NCBI RefSeq assembly: GCF_030867145.1
Contig: NC_134443.1
Location: 868,001 to 932,000, forward strand
Length of the DNA: 64,000 nucleotides
DNA from: Opisthocomus hoazin
Lineage: Eukaryota > Chordata > Aves > Opisthocomiformes > Opisthocomidae
Reading direction: 5' to 3'
Both the position numbers and the translations under genes were made by a program. The notes beneath the pieces were generated by a model, which saw only the letters and a list, made by a program, of their open reading frames with translations, was not told the DNA's origin and searched no databases. This document shows positions 1-13,100 of the stretch, piece after piece. Within the stretch, counting starts at the first letter, position 1. The number at the start of each line of letters is the position of its first letter.

Positions 1-2922
1 TTGAGGTTTTGTGGGTTTTTTTTCTTTTCTGGATTACAAATACTGGAGTGCAGCCCTTCGAAGATGGGCTGAGAAAAGGTGAAATAGTTCTCCTCTGGAG
101 TCACCGTGCGACCACGGTGTCGGAGTTGCTTGGAAATGCAGATGTGCTCTGCCGAGCACGATGGTAAGAACAAGTTAAAAACAAAAAATCCACAGCGTGG
201 TGATGGCCAGGACGCCGATTCCGCCTGGCAGCGTCCGGCGCGGTTAGATGGCACTCTGCACGGCTGGCCACGGGGTTCCTCGTCTGGGCTCTGCAGCCGT
301 GGTGGAAGCGCCGTTTTCCTGTTTGATCCCTTTATACTTTTTTCCCCACCATTCCCAAACTTTATTTTTTTTTTCACCAGACCTGTTCTTGCTACATTAT
401 TGTAAGAAAAGCTTTGACTCACGAGCAGCAGTTCAGGCCTTGTGCTGTGATGTGTGGCAACGCGTTGGTTTTTCTCCTGTCCACACCCCTGGTGTTCCTC
501 CCAGCGACCCAGAGCCTAAGGTACAACATACATATTTATTTCTATTATAAGATTTTTAGTACATAGATCTTGGTGCTGCAATTCATCCTTTTGACCGCGT
601 GATACTGAGGGACGCTGGGTATTTGCTAGGTTTTGCTTTGCTGAACTCCTGTTCGTCTTGCTGCGTTCCTTAGCGGGGAGGAACGGGACAAGGTTTTATG
701 TCGTGGTTTTCTGGCCGTCACCTGAAGGCTGAACTTTTCTGTGAACGTGCTGGTCAGGGCCAGGGAGCAAGGTGGCGAGCTCCCTGTTGCATTGCTGGGT
801 TTAATTTCTTAAAAGTCAAGGTTATGCAAATGGAATGTTCCCCAGCTGATTCCGCTGGTGGGTTTTTATCCTTTGCGGGGTGCAGGTGGGTCCAGCCCTT
901 CTCCTGTCCCGGCTGAGATGAAGGCGCCCTGAGGCCGTGGTGACGCAGGCCGTGCCTCTCCCCTCTCAGCCCGAACACGCTGAGCCTGCCTCTGCCTCCC
1001 CACAGCGTCCTCCGAGCGCTGCTCCCCGCCTCTCCTTCACTGTGGGTACACGTCTAAGATCTGTCTCTTTTTTCCCCCAACAGCTGGCTGCTTTTCCTCC
1101 GCAGTAACGGGATGGCCCTGCGTGGCGGCTGAGTCTCTGAGATGGGTAATTCCAGGACCAGATGGATGCCGTATGCAGTGCAGCAGGTTCAGTGTGGATG
1201 CAGAGTCTAAAAATGGTCTCTGCAGGCCCTTGTGTGTTGGCAGGAGGGGCAGAGCTGCTGTGCAGCACAGCACAGGCGAAGGGGAGGATCGTTTCGGTTT
1301 TGGGGGGTTTGCTTTTTTTTTTTGTTGTTGGCGTTTTTGTGGTTTTTTTTCCTCTTGGTATTGCCTTTTCTGCCACTTCCTTTTGTTCTACTGATTTCTT
1401 GGTATGATTTTCCTTTCCCATCCTGTTTCCTGCTTCGCCCAGTAGAGAAAGTGTCTCCCCAAGAACCGTGCACCTTCCGTAGCGCCGGCGTGAAGCCCGG
1501 ACTTCGGACACGGCGCTTGCGGGCGTCCGGGTTGGCACTGCCTTACAGCCCCGCGGCGTCGGCTCCCAGAGGGACTCGCTTGGCTTTGAGCAGCCGGTGG
1601 AGACGGCTTCTCCGGTTCCGGCAGTGACGGTGTCAGCGCTGGGGCCCCGTGCTCCATCCGAGGCGGCGGGGCGGCTCGTTGAACACTCGCAATCCCGCTG
1701 CTGGGGTTTAGTGAGGGTGAGGCCCCTCGCAGGGACCCAGCTGACGGCAGCTTCGTCTCTCGCCGCGCAGTGACGCGTCTTTGGGGCTCGGGAAGGAGAC
1801 AGAGCCATTCCTGGCTCTGCCTGCCCAAGGGAAACACCGAGAGTCCTGACCCTGCGTCCACGGTCGAAAGCGCGTCGCACTGCTGCGGCAACACGACTCG
1901 CTCCGGCGGGGACCTGGGTGAGGCAGAAGCTGTTGGAGGAGGAGAGACCCCGTTGTGCTGAAACCAGCGCAAAATCCTGCTGGTCTGCATGGCACCAGCA
2001 CCCGGACCCAGGGAAGGTGGGAAGAGAGTCAGAGCTGAGCTTCCATGCTCCCACAAACCCCTTTCTCTTTTCATGGCTCGTCAAACCCATTCTGTTTGCT
2101 TTTTTTCTTTTTCTTATGCAAATTCTTTTGTTTCTGTTTCAGCTGAAGGGTGTAAGAACCTGAAACGGGACGTTTGTTGAAGGCATGTGGAGTTAGATGC
2201 AGAAGCCAAGCAGAGAAGGATGAAAAGAGGTTTTCTTTCACATCTTGCACAATAAGTAGAAAATAATCAGTGACTGTGTGCTGTGGCTGAGCAGTTTTAG
2301 CCAACTGCTCTAATGACTGCAGTTATTGCCATGATAAATACCTGACGGCAGTTAAACGCTGCGATAGTCGCCGTGCGGAGAACGACGTAATTAATGGCGA
2401 GCGGTGGTACATGAACCACCACGCCTCAAGTCCTCGGGCTCTGGATGCCAATGTGGGCACAAGTCACGGGGGTTGCTACCTGCCTCGTCTCGGCAGCTCC
2501 CGAGGGTTCTGTGCATTCAGCCCCTTGTCTGGCTCCCGCTGCTGGAACCGAATCGCCGGAGCAGGACTTGGGCTGAGCTCGTTAAACCTCTCGAGTGCTT
2601 CGGTCACTCCTCCCTCCATCACTGAAACAGCCGAGAGTGTCAGCCCGGGGACGGCATCTGTGCAGTTCGATCGTTTTCATCTTCCTCCCGGAGGAAAGTT
2701 GGTGAGAGTCGGTTTTCAGCGGTGCCCGCGGTGCGTTGCTGTTGGCGAAGGCGTGCACGGTGCTGCAGAGAGTGCCCTGTGCTCGGCGGGGGAGCGCGCG
2801 ATCTCCTCGCCTCTGGCGCAGAACGGGGCACGAAGCGCTGCCGCACTGACCACGTTCCCTTCTCTGGGCCATCAGGCAGTCTTTTTGTAACGCTTGGCCT
2901 GCAAACTCTCCGGTTCCTTGAA
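1..2922. other. Intergenic region, no gene recognised
   Basis: I see no exon chain or protein family here. The stretch is moderately GC-rich around 1,480-2,000 and has several T-rich runs. Open frames exist on both strands (the longest 966-2,090 on the - strand) but are low-complexity Ser/Arg/Ala-rich translations with no homology I know and no supporting splice pattern. By synteny with mammals the next gene beyond SYT11 would be RIT1, so this could be its downstream flank, but nothing in the sequence shows that. Confidence 0.5.
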
Positions 2923-3126
2923 GATGAGACCTGAGGGACCTGCAGCCCCTCTGGAAGATGAGACCTGAGGGACCTGCAGCCCCTCTGGAAGATGAGTCCT
3001 GAGGGACCTGCAGCCCCTCTGGAAGATGAGACCTGAGGGACCTGCAGCCCCTCTGGAAGATGAGTCCTGAGGGACCTGCAGCCCCTCTGGAAGATGAGAC
3101 CTGAGGGACCTGCAGCCCCGCTGGAG
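2923..3126. repeat. 34-bp tandem repeat, 6 copies
   Basis: Six consecutive copies of a 34-bp unit beginning GATGAGACCTGAGGGACCTG and ending CAGCCCCTCTGGAA. Copies 3 and 5 read GATGAGTCCT and the others GATGAGACCT, so the array shows a near-alternating higher-order pattern (A A B A B A). The last copy is slightly diverged at its end. Because 34 is not a multiple of three, the array produces long chance open frames in all three - strand frames. Confidence 0.95.
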
Positions 3127-3429
3127 ATTGGCCCGTTGCTGCGTGGGACGCCACCAGAAAGCTGACGTGCGGCACTGCAGCGCTCGCTGCAGGCTGCGTT
3201 GCTGGGGCAACACAGCTCGCGGCTCGCCGCTCTTTGGCGTTCTCCAAAGACGGGGCTCTGAGCCCGGCAGCATCGCTCGGCGCAGCGCCGGTGGGGAGCT
3301 GCGGGGAAACAGCCGGATCGCTGTGCTCTGGGGGGACTGCTGGGTCCTGCACGGAGCGAGAGGGACAAAAGTGTTCCCGGAGGATTCAGCTTTGACCAGG
3401 AATGCCTCTAAATTACTGATAGAGGGGAT
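3127..3429. other. Spacer between tandem repeat and LTR
   Basis: GC-rich unique sequence without a recognisable gene, repeat or RNA. Confidence 0.4.
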
Positions 3430-4136
3430 TGTAAGAAATGTGAAACTATAACAAAAAGCCTTAATATTTTCTAGTTTTTAGTAGTCTTTAGTACTGTAAC
3501 TTGTATTCCTGCATGCACAGTGATCTAACGATGTAACTGTTACACTAATCCCTGTTTTCTCATTAAGCAATGTAGTGGAAGGACGTGGGCACAAGCTACC
3601 ACTTAGTTGTTAGACAAAATAATTAAGTGAAACAAAAGTGGTCTTGGTTCTCAGCAAATAAGTGGGATAATTGTGGGATAAAAGAGACTCCTAAATAATT
3701 CTACTCCAGACAGCTCGGCCTTGGGAGGGCAAATGTGCCAAGCTCCAGAGATCAGGAGGCACCAAGAGAGCAACAAGATGGGAGCCAAGCGACCTGAAGG
3801 ACACGATGGACGTGATCCTAGAACTGAGTTTGCACAGAGACAAATGTCAATCAGTGAACAGCGTGATGAAGAGGATGGGCCTTCATCTTAGGACCCCCGA
3901 AGACCACCCAAAGATGCTAACAGACATGCGTGAAAGATATTTACATATGCTAATTAGTTCTTAGAAATATAATGAATATTTACATGTGTGATTGTATTTA
4001 ACCTGCAGCAACAGGGTGTCTGGCGCGCACGTTTGGAGGAGAAATCCCCCGCGTGCCCGGCGCCGCAATAAAGACTCCCTGTGAGCAGTATGCATTGTGC
4101 TGTTAGGTTTTCCTACCAGATCTTCGAATCATTACA
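3430..4136 (+). mobile_element. Solo LTR of an avian endogenous retrovirus (fossil)
   Basis: A unit of about 707 bp starts TGTAAG and ends TTACA, giving the TG...CA ends and a short inverted repeat typical of retroviral LTRs. It contains a TATA-like ATTGTATTTAACC box near 3,992 and an AATAAA polyadenylation signal near 4,065, in the U3-R-U5 order expected for + orientation. No internal region or second LTR lies nearby, so it is a solo LTR left by recombination. I cannot see a clear target-site duplication. The family is uncertain: the GC-rich block before AATAAA recalls avian ERVK/ERVL LTRs. Without a paired LTR its age cannot be estimated. Confidence 0.72.
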
Positions 4137-4455
4137 AATGTGAGAGTCAAATGGCTTCTTTCTGCCCACCCCATGTCCTCTTTTTTCCACTTAGCTTCAA
4201 CTTAGCCCAGGAATATCCATTCACGCCAAACTGTACCCAATGATAACGCTGTGTGGCTTGCTGAGAGCTTCTGGACGTGCCAACGCTTCAGTAACAGCGT
4301 TATCCTTCCCCTGTTCTGCTCCTGCACGTCTCTCAGAGTGGTGTGTGCTTCTCCTGTGACTCGTCACAGCAGAAACGCGGGTTGTTAGAAACAGACTCGT
4401 TACGTGTTCAGCGCAGCCACGCGTGTGTCGCCTGCGGTCAAACACGGCACAGTCA
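4137..4455. other. Unique spacer before SYT11 3' end
   Basis: No gene or repeat recognised. It lies just beyond the inferred SYT11 cleavage site. Confidence 0.4.
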
Positions 4456-4475
4456 GCAGCTAAAGTGATTTAGTT

Positions 4476-4481
4476 TTTATT
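4476..4481 (-). terminator. SYT11 polyadenylation signal (AATAAA)
   Basis: Canonical AATAAA on the - strand, the most distal obvious one before the unique spacer. It would end the SYT11 transcript near 4,455-4,460 and give a 3' UTR of about 2.7 kb. Placement is inferred from the motif only. Confidence 0.5.
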
Positions 4482-5574
4482 TGCACGCTCAATGTGCGTT
4501 AACAAAGTCAACATACAAGATAGCATTACAGAATGTAGATTAGCTGATAGCATTATGCAGTTTCACACGTTGAGTTAGGTTTTTTGCCTTTTTTTTTTCT
4601 TTTTTTTCACACAAAGTTGTAACTGTCCAAGTTAATTTTACAATAGAAGACACAAGGTAAAGAATAACCACACCTGGGAGATTTTACAGTGAGTCCGCTG
4701 TCACTTACTGTCTATTTTACGTTTTAAAAAATATATATCTGCACATCTTCAGTTTCCTACTATTCCAGAAGTGTTGGAGCTACCCCTATCTGCCCGCTAG
4801 CCGAAGTCTACTTACCCTGAGCATGTTTCCTTGACAAGAAGTTCATCTTTCCTTTTCACCTAAAGGAACCTTAAGGAGATCATCTAGGCTTAAGCATGCT
4901 TTTCACACCGAAGGGAAAAACGGGAACTTTGCGCCGTTCGGACGTCCTGTTCGGGTGTTTGGAGCGGTGCTGGAAAGCACGTTCCGAGGGAAAGTCGGGA
5001 CCGTTGCTAAACTTCAGCCACACAACTGCTTAGTGCAAAAACTAGGACTGAGCTACACCAATTTCCACAGGAGAACTCGTTCTCTGGTTTGTGGCTGCAA
5101 GCCACGAATAGAGCAGGAGCTAGAAAGCACTTAAGACAAAGATAAAATCTGTGGTAACCTCAGGCAGAAATCCTCAGAACTGGGACTGATAAAGCACGAA
5201 CGAAGTCCGCGCTTCTGTCTGCCACGCGAGGCTGAGAAATAGCGAGCTTCCGCTTAGAAGACTCTGCCCGGAAGGGAGTCTTGGTGAGTAACTAGCTAGG
5301 AGTGAGAGAACTCAGCTCACCAAAAATAATTTCTTAGGAGGAGATGCCAAAGTATTGCCAGCTAACAACGTGCTGAGGGTTGGCACGAGGAGCCCTCCCA
5401 GCAGCCGCTGCATTCCGCGGTGGCTGGGGAGGAGACCCAGTAAGACTTGCTTGGTTATTCTGCTTTCATTAGTACGCAGGTGGAAAGGATCATTTTTCCA
5501 ACAGGGCTCTAAAATTCAGTAGTCAAGTCCTGTAAGTAGTTAAATGATCTCCAATTTTTTAAATTATAATACAT

Positions 5575-5582
5575 TATTTACA
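5575..5582 (-). promoter_or_regulatory. Pumilio-type element in SYT11 3' UTR
   Basis: The - strand reads TGTAAATA, an exact match to the PUM1/PUM2 consensus UGUANAUA, in AU-rich context. Eight-base matches are common by chance in 2.7 kb, so this is only a candidate post-transcriptional control site. Confidence 0.25.
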
Positions 5583-7174
5583 TTCCATAGGGCACAGAAC
5601 AGACTGGCTGCCTGGAAGCAACCAAATGCTCACTGAAAATCTGCGGTCTTCTACGTGCCTCTTGGCGAGCCCACGTCCGCTTCGTATTTCCGTTAGAGAG
5701 TTCAGAAATCATTTTAAATTTCTACAGCCTGTTGTAACTATTTCCGCTCAGTTTACCACCAATGTTTGCAATCAGCTACTTGCTGCCAGTTACCATCCCT
5801 ACAGCTTTCCTGCCTCGACTGTAGCAAGAGGCCAAATCGAGCGAATCGCCAGGATGCGGCCGCCTCGTACGAAGCCAGTTCACCGGCCGGCGCGTTCACC
5901 GTGCGGTCTAACGCAGCTACTTCCAAACTCCGACCTGTGGGACTTCACTCCACGACCTCCCGTTCAGAACGCCCGACGATTCGGGGCGAACAGCCTCAAG
6001 TGCTACAGGTCACACCCCTCAAGTGACACCTTTACGCTTCGGAGGTGGTGGGGAGCGCATCCCAAGTCTCAGCAGCCGTTCACAGTTTAAGAACTCACTC
6101 AGGCTGCCCTGAAACTCTGAAAAGTAACTTCTTGAAGAGTCTGCCACATTTTCTAGCGACAGCCTTCGCCTCGCGTTTACTGCTTTTCTGAGAGCTGGCT
6201 CTTAGGTAACTACAAGGTCACGTTTAAAGCAAATCGACTCAAGTGTGAATGAAGGGAAGCTTTGTAATTTCTTCACTTAAACCCCCTTGCCCCAAGGTAT
6301 TTCCCTATCTCGGGTACGTTACGCCATTCTGAAAGAACTTACCGATCACGTAGGATTTCACATGTAAAAGAATCGGCCAGAGTTTCCTTCCCACCCAATG
6401 ACAAGTCAGTTTTTGGTTTTTCCTCGGGCCCTTCACGCACAGACAGGGTTAAATACAACGAAACAGAGCGGAGTTGCCCCGATTCTGACAGTCTGTGGGA
6501 TCAGGCCTGTGCTGATGTCCACGGGGCAAAAGCAAATTCCAACACCAACAAACCGATGGCATTGAGAGGCAAACCTGTGACGCTGTGACCACAACAAGCG
6601 TATCGCAGCGACAAGTATTTCAGTACCTGATGACAGAACTGTTTCTTCTCTGAAGGAAAGTGCCGTTTTCCCCTGTCTTTTCCTTTTGCGCTAGTGCAGA
6701 ATTCTGAACCACCTCCACATGGAGGTGCGGTTGGTACTCCCAAACCAGCACAGAACAGAACCGCAAGAACCAATGGGCAGGCAAACTAACAAGAAACTAG
6801 AGGTTAAACAGCAGAGTCCAGAAACTTTGGGAGAAGCCTAATAAAGACAGGCCAATCGTGGTGAATACCAGCAACGACAGTTCGGCACAAACACAACTTC
6901 CATAGTGACAGATAATCGTATTAAAATCTGCAACTTGATAGTGGTAGTTATACTAATTTCAGTTTGTATTAGGCATGCAATAGCGTGATTACACTGTTAT
7001 ATATAGTCGTGGTATCTTTTTTTTTTTCCATTTAATGCTCTTTAGAATTTTAGTGCCCTGCAAATCACATCACTAGAGAACCAATCAGCTGCTGCTTCTT
7101 ACGAAAGTTTAGTTCTACAGCTAAAACAAGGTTTAAGTCTGTTCTACGAGTCGGCTGTCGCGGCCGCCCCTCTG

Positions 7175-10100
7175 CTAGTACTCGCTCAGGCTGTGCCATT
7201 TGGCCACTGGCTTCCTCGGATTCTCACACACCTCTCGCCAGTGTTCCACCCCAGCTGCAGTGACGCTGTGCGCTCCCAGAATCAGCCGTCCCACCACTTC
7301 GTTTTTTGTGGTACGGTCGAAATTGATAACTAGAAATTCAATGCTGATGTCGGGAAGGAGATCGACGGGGATATCGTAAATGAAGGATTCGTTGAAGACG
7401 GGATTCAAAGTGCACTTCTTCACGTGAGTCTTCTTTTTTGCGATGCGCTTTCTTCCGTAATAAACATTCACCTTAACGTACGGATCTGCTGGAGGAGAGA
7501 GAGAAAGGAACTAATAACACAGCCCAGCGTCGCTCCTGCAGTAGCGGACGGGGCTTGGCTCGCTGAGCCGCAGCCAGCTCCAGTCAGCGGTGGGAATCTG
7601 GGCTCCCCCGGAGCGGGGCACTGTCGGCGTGTCTGCTCCTTGCGGAGCAACCAGCTGATGTCCGCAGCGCGAGTTCTTTATGAGTCTCACCGCTGCACGG
7701 GGACTGGGGGGAAGGAAGCTGCACGTGTGTTGCCTAATTAATCCTAGAAACGCCCAACGGGTAGCTGTTTGGTGAGGTCAGCACCTAACCAGCCAGAATT
7801 TTCTTTTCTCACTGTCATCTATAACAAGAAATATTTTCACCCTCTTTCAGGAAACAGCCCAACGAAGTGTCAAAATGGTTTTAATAATTTTGAGATGGAA
7901 AACATTTATAGAGGAAGGTGCTGAAAAAGCAGCAAGTTTAAAACAAAACCTTTGTTCCATCAGCCTTGCTTTGTTATTTCAGCAGTCACCTTGCTCTTTA
8001 TGCGGATGCTTGCTCAGGATGAAGACACCAGGCACACAGCGCTTCCCCCCCCCCCCATAACACAAGTTTTGAAGCTGGAAGTCACTTGCCCAGCTGACAC
8101 TGGCTAATCTTCTCTTTTTCATCCAACTGAAGTGATGAGCTTATGCATAATATAGAGATCACAGTACGAAATGATGTTAGCCCTGCGAGATTTGGCAGGT
8201 AGAAGAACAGTTACTGAAAAATTTATCCTGTAGTGGGAGACCACATATGGAAAGCCTTTTTTTCTTTTTAAGAAAGAGTAAAATTTAAGGCCTACAATAG
8301 AGGATTAAGCCTAGTCCACATTCTTTCTGAGGTGTACAGGAGAAAGCTGCAAAACTAAGACTAAATTTACTATCGGTGAGGTTATTACTGAATCTCCAGT
8401 TGATCCCAACCATTTTCCCACAGTCCTGAAGGAAACTTTGCTAAGGGGATTCAGGAGGCTGCAAATCTGTGACTGCAAAAGAGCAAAGCCAGAACAGGCG
8501 CTCCTCTCTTCAAACAGCGGCACAACAAAACCAGCAAAAAGAACAAGAAAAAGAAAAAAACCCAAAACCCAGGATTGTTTCTAATGTCATACGAATTTAC
8601 TCCTCCTTATTCTGAGCCTATCCCTCTGCCTCGTTACGCTCGCTCTCCTTTAGCCTCCTCTTCTAAGCGCAGGGTTTGCGGTAGATGCAGCAAGCAGCAA
8701 TCCTGCTGCTAAGGGCCAAGGCGAGCGACGGCAGCTGGGAGGCACTGAGCCTGGCCGCAAGCAACACGGAGAGCAGCTGAACCGGGAAGACACCGTCTGC
8801 GTAACATCCACCAAGCAGGTGCTGCCAGCAGGCTGCCGCTGGCGGTCTCGCGGCAGGATTTGGTCCCGTTTGCACAACATCCTGTTGGTGAGCGATGGAT
8901 CACTCATCGTGATCCACTGCCCTCAGAGAGAGACAGCTGAAAAGATCTAAAAGTGAAGGTGGGGATTTTTTTTTTCCTGCACATTTAGAGCTGGAGAAAA
9001 TAGCTTCTACCTGAGAGGCCAGTGATATCCATCTTTGGCAAATGTCTGGCTTTCAGCACCACGACAGTCATTCTCTGCGCCACAGGCTGGTAAGACAAGG
9101 AGACTTGCAGCTCCCCTCTGCTAATGCATTTCTGTGAAAAAGAAACAGCACTTGTTAGGATGAGATGGTCTTAGAAATAGGGGCAAATGCTGGAGGTCAC
9201 CAGAATTCCCTTTCCCTGTGCTAAATGCCTAAAAAGTTGAAAAATGAGATGTGGGCCATTTTAAGCGCCTCAGGCAGACGGAGGCTCTGGGAGCCCCAGG
9301 TCAATCGCCCCGCGCCTGCTGAGCACGGCGGGCATCGCCGCAGCCGCTCCCCTCGAACGCTGGCCTTCCCCGCAGGCAAACCCGGCGGGCCCCTTCCCGG
9401 AGGACGGCGGCCTTTGGAGGTCTGCTACCCCCCTCCGCGGGGTTCGGGGGCTCCAGTTCCACCGGCTTTCGGTGGTGCTGCCATGGCCCTTCACGCTGGT
9501 TAGGCAGGCTGGGGACAGCTTCACCAGCCTGCTAAGGTACAGCAGGAAGGCAGAAGCCGAGACAAGCAGATCTACTCAGTTCAACTCGCTGTATGTCCTT
9601 TCTAAGAGTAACACAGTATTAAGAGAACTAGATTTGGTTTCCGGATGGCGTTCATTAACTCTCATTGAGATGGCACTAATTCAGATTAAGTTTACTTGCT
9701 ATCAAGGCAAACAGAGTTAGCAGCGGGTACGAAAGCGTGCGGCGGCCGTAACGCGCAGACGGCAGAGCTGTCGCAGCAGCTCGGAGAGGTGCCCGCCGAG
9801 GGCTCGACTCCGGGCACCTCACCCTCACCAGCCTCTGGCCCCGGTAACCCGGCAGAGCGCAGGCAGGTCCCCAAACGAAGGAATCGTTCTCAAATGCTCT
9901 GGTGAGCATTTGCCAAGCTCGCCAAGAGGCGAAGCTGTTCTTTCAACTGCTGTTACTCAGCTTAGTGGGAAAAAATTTGGTGTGTAAACATAAAATGTTC
10001 CTTATCATTCTGGCGGCTTCTTTTTATCTGAGCAGTTCCCACGAGTTTAAGACAAGTTGTCCAAACGCAAGGAACGAAGGCTGTCGCTGCTCACGCAAAA

Positions 10101-13100
10101 TTCTGCGCGGAGAGGAAATACAGGAGCAAGTTCCTGGCCCTGGAAGCGAAACGTTCAGAACTCAGACGCCTCGGACACCCCGGACCAGAACAGCCAGAGA
10201 GACAACTGGGGGGATGTGGGGCGTTGGTAGGCTTTGGGGGTTCTTTTGGTCTGAAGTGATTTAACGCAGTTACTTCAAAGCAATTTGCATTCTTAGGCTG
10301 TCTGTTAGAAATGATTGGGAAGGTTCCTTCGGCTGGGACGTGCACCTTGGATCAGTGCAATAATTTACTGGGCTTTCAATGCAATTCCGTGTTTCAGACT
10401 GCCAGGCCTCCTGACACTGAAACCTGTGCTCCGTAACGGCTGGTCTGACACTGTGGAACCATGCAGATTTTCCAGAATGCACACCTGACACTGAGGTAAA
10501 TCTGTTTTTGATTACTAATAAATGTTAAATAATTTCCATCCTTGATTAAATCTATTTTTATTTAGCGTGACCTTTTCCCTGTATTTTTAATCCATTACTT
10601 CTAAGAGACGCGGTCAATGCACCGAAAAGAACCTCCACCAGCCTCTGCTTTGACCGTGATGTACAGCATCCCAAGAATCTCAGAAAATCAAAGTAATTAC
10701 CAGAACTCTGGTTTTGTTGGGATTCTTTTGGTTTGTTTTGGGTCACTGACATAAGAATCTCCTTCAAATAACTTTAAAAAAAAAAAAAGTTAAATGCCTC
10801 CGATTGCCAGTATTTTACTTTAAAAGTTCTTTCTGCTTTCTCAGACGTACTGAAGTATTTTATAAAGCCCAGCAACAATTTCCAGTATGTTAAGGCAGTA
10901 AGGGAGCCCAAATGCCTTTTTCCATTGATCCTGGAGGATGGGTAGCAAAAATTAACTAAGCAAGAAAATAAAACCCTTAAGTAGCGCCTCATCCTCCTCC
11001 CTGAGCACAGCGTCTTTTCCGAGGAGCGAGGACATCTGCCCCAGTGTAAGCCTTAATGTCTGACACCGATTGCTCATCCTTCTAGTTTACAGCATTAGGC
11101 ACCGAGAGCGGGATTCATTTCACCTAAATTTTAGATGTCTACACTTGACAAAACCATCTTAGACACTCTTTGTTCTCTAGTGAGAAAAAAACAGAGTCAT
11201 GCAGGGTGGGACCCATCTGAGCAGGTTCAGACGTCTGCTCCAGGACAGGAGGGATCGCGTCCGACCCCACCATGCAGACGTACTCCCACTCACTCACGGC
11301 TTACGGGGACAGTTCAGATGCACAGAATTACAAGTACAGGTGGCTAAAATGGTCAGACCAGACAAAGCTCCCTCCAGGTGAGCTTTGTCTTGGCAGACCA
11401 ATGTCCCATCATCACACCAGCTCTTTTACTTGGAGGTGGGGACTCTGCCTTTTTTTTCTTGGCATCGGCAGTTCTAACCATCGTCGTTTCTGTGCATAAA
11501 CAGTGACCACACCTCAGCAAATCGCCACAGCCTCACAGCAGAGAACGGCCTTACAGAGCACAGCCGTACAATACCAGCACGATCTGTGGAAAAATGGGTT
11601 TCATGGCTAAGGATCTGCAGTCTTCCTGCTTATTAGACCACAGAGGCTGCCAGATCAAAGGAACTGGGATCAAATACAAAGCAAAGAGTCTTGTGTCATA
11701 CTACACGAAGCCACTTACTTGTATGTTCCTTTTGAGGATCTCCCTGGTCAGCTGAACCTTTCCAGTGCTCGGATCCACCCCTGCAAGGGGCACCATGACC
11801 TCTCCAATAATGTCATCTCGAGAAAAGCGATCAAAGCTCAACACGAGGAAGTGAAGCACCAAATCTTGGAGCTGGCTGTAGGGGATCCCGTAGAAGGTGA
11901 AGGTTTCATCAAAGACTGGGTCTAGCGTCTTGCGAAGTACACGAGTCTTCACTCGATGCCTTTTATCTGGAAGAATTGTCATCTTGATGTAAGGGTCAGA
12001 GCTCTGAGTGTGCTCATCCATCACCGGCAGCCCGTGAGCCTCCTGGATGGTAACTACCAGCGCTTTTTTAGGGAAGTTGTAGTCCACTGAGAAGGTCAGT
12101 TCGCCCAACATGACGTCATCCCCTGGAGAAGACGGGGAGGAGGTTTTACTTTCTCCTGGAGTGAGGCTTTGATCTGGACTTAGTTCATCTCCATAATCTA
12201 CTTTGATTGGGAGCTGGTCGACGTGGGGGGCTGCATTTGGCCCATCTGGAGCCTTCTCAGAGCCTATTAAACCAGATTCAGCAGCATCCACCAAGAGGTT
12301 TCCCCTTCCAGTCTCCTTGGGAGCGCCATTCTTGTCTCTCCGGATTCGGTTGATTTTCTTCTTGTTACTCAAGGTCTCCGGATAGATACTGATGCCTTTC
12401 AACATGTGAATGAATTTATACGGTGGGGTTTTGTGCTTCTTTTCTGCTTGCTGGTGACAGCATGTCCACACAAAAACTGTTACCGAGACGGAAACCACTA
12501 GGACAGTAGCGCCGATGAGGCCTGCCACAACCGGGGAGACATCTGCGGAGAAGACAGCGCAGTCAGGCAGGAGCACGCACCTCTGCAGCGGCCGTGCCCT
12601 CACGGGGCCGAGCACATCTGGACAGAGACCTAGATGCTGCTATTGGGTTGGCCTTAATTCAACGATCCTGGGATCAAGGCTTCCCCACAATAAAAAATTA
12701 CCTCCTTTAATTTATATTTTCCCACATGGGAAACAATTTACGCTCCTAAGGCATGATCCTAGCCTCACGTGCTAGGAACTTCACACAGCTGACTGCCTTA
12801 TCTTGCCAAATCAAGCTGTCAAGCTCCTGCATCACAGCATCTCCACAGCAATATGGTTTCTTCTACGATTTGCAGGAAGCACTCTTTCTTTTTTTTTTTT
12901 TTTTTTTTTTTAATGCCCTGTTCAGAAACATTACACAATTCTATTTTCACAACAGGAAGGGAGTAATCAATATGGCCCTAACACTGGATCTGGAGTTCTC
13001 CTTTATTAACAATTTTTTAAAAATCACTCTGGCCTGAAATGGTTGATTATTTTGTCCTCGCCCCTTACGGCAGACATGGGGCCAATGCTATACACAAAAT

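Larger units (their letters stand above)
4456..7174 (-). other. SYT11: SYT11 3' untranslated region
   Basis: AT-richer, non-coding sequence between the SYT11 stop codon and the distal AATAAA. Mammalian SYT11 is known for a long 3' UTR, so the size fits. A Pumilio-type UGUAAAUA lies at 5,575-5,582. Antisense open frames here (for example 5,626-6,090) have no homology I recognise. Confidence 0.6.

Noticed and set aside
966-2090. 374-codon open frame on the - strand
   Set aside because: Low-complexity translation, no family recognised, no splice or polyadenylation context, and overlapping frames on the other strand.
2582-3368. Open frames of 242 and 256 codons on the - strand
   Set aside because: Carried by the 34-bp tandem repeat; the same repeat peptide appears in all three frames.
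5626-6090. 154-codon + strand frame
   Set aside because: Antisense to the SYT11 3' UTR with no homology I know.
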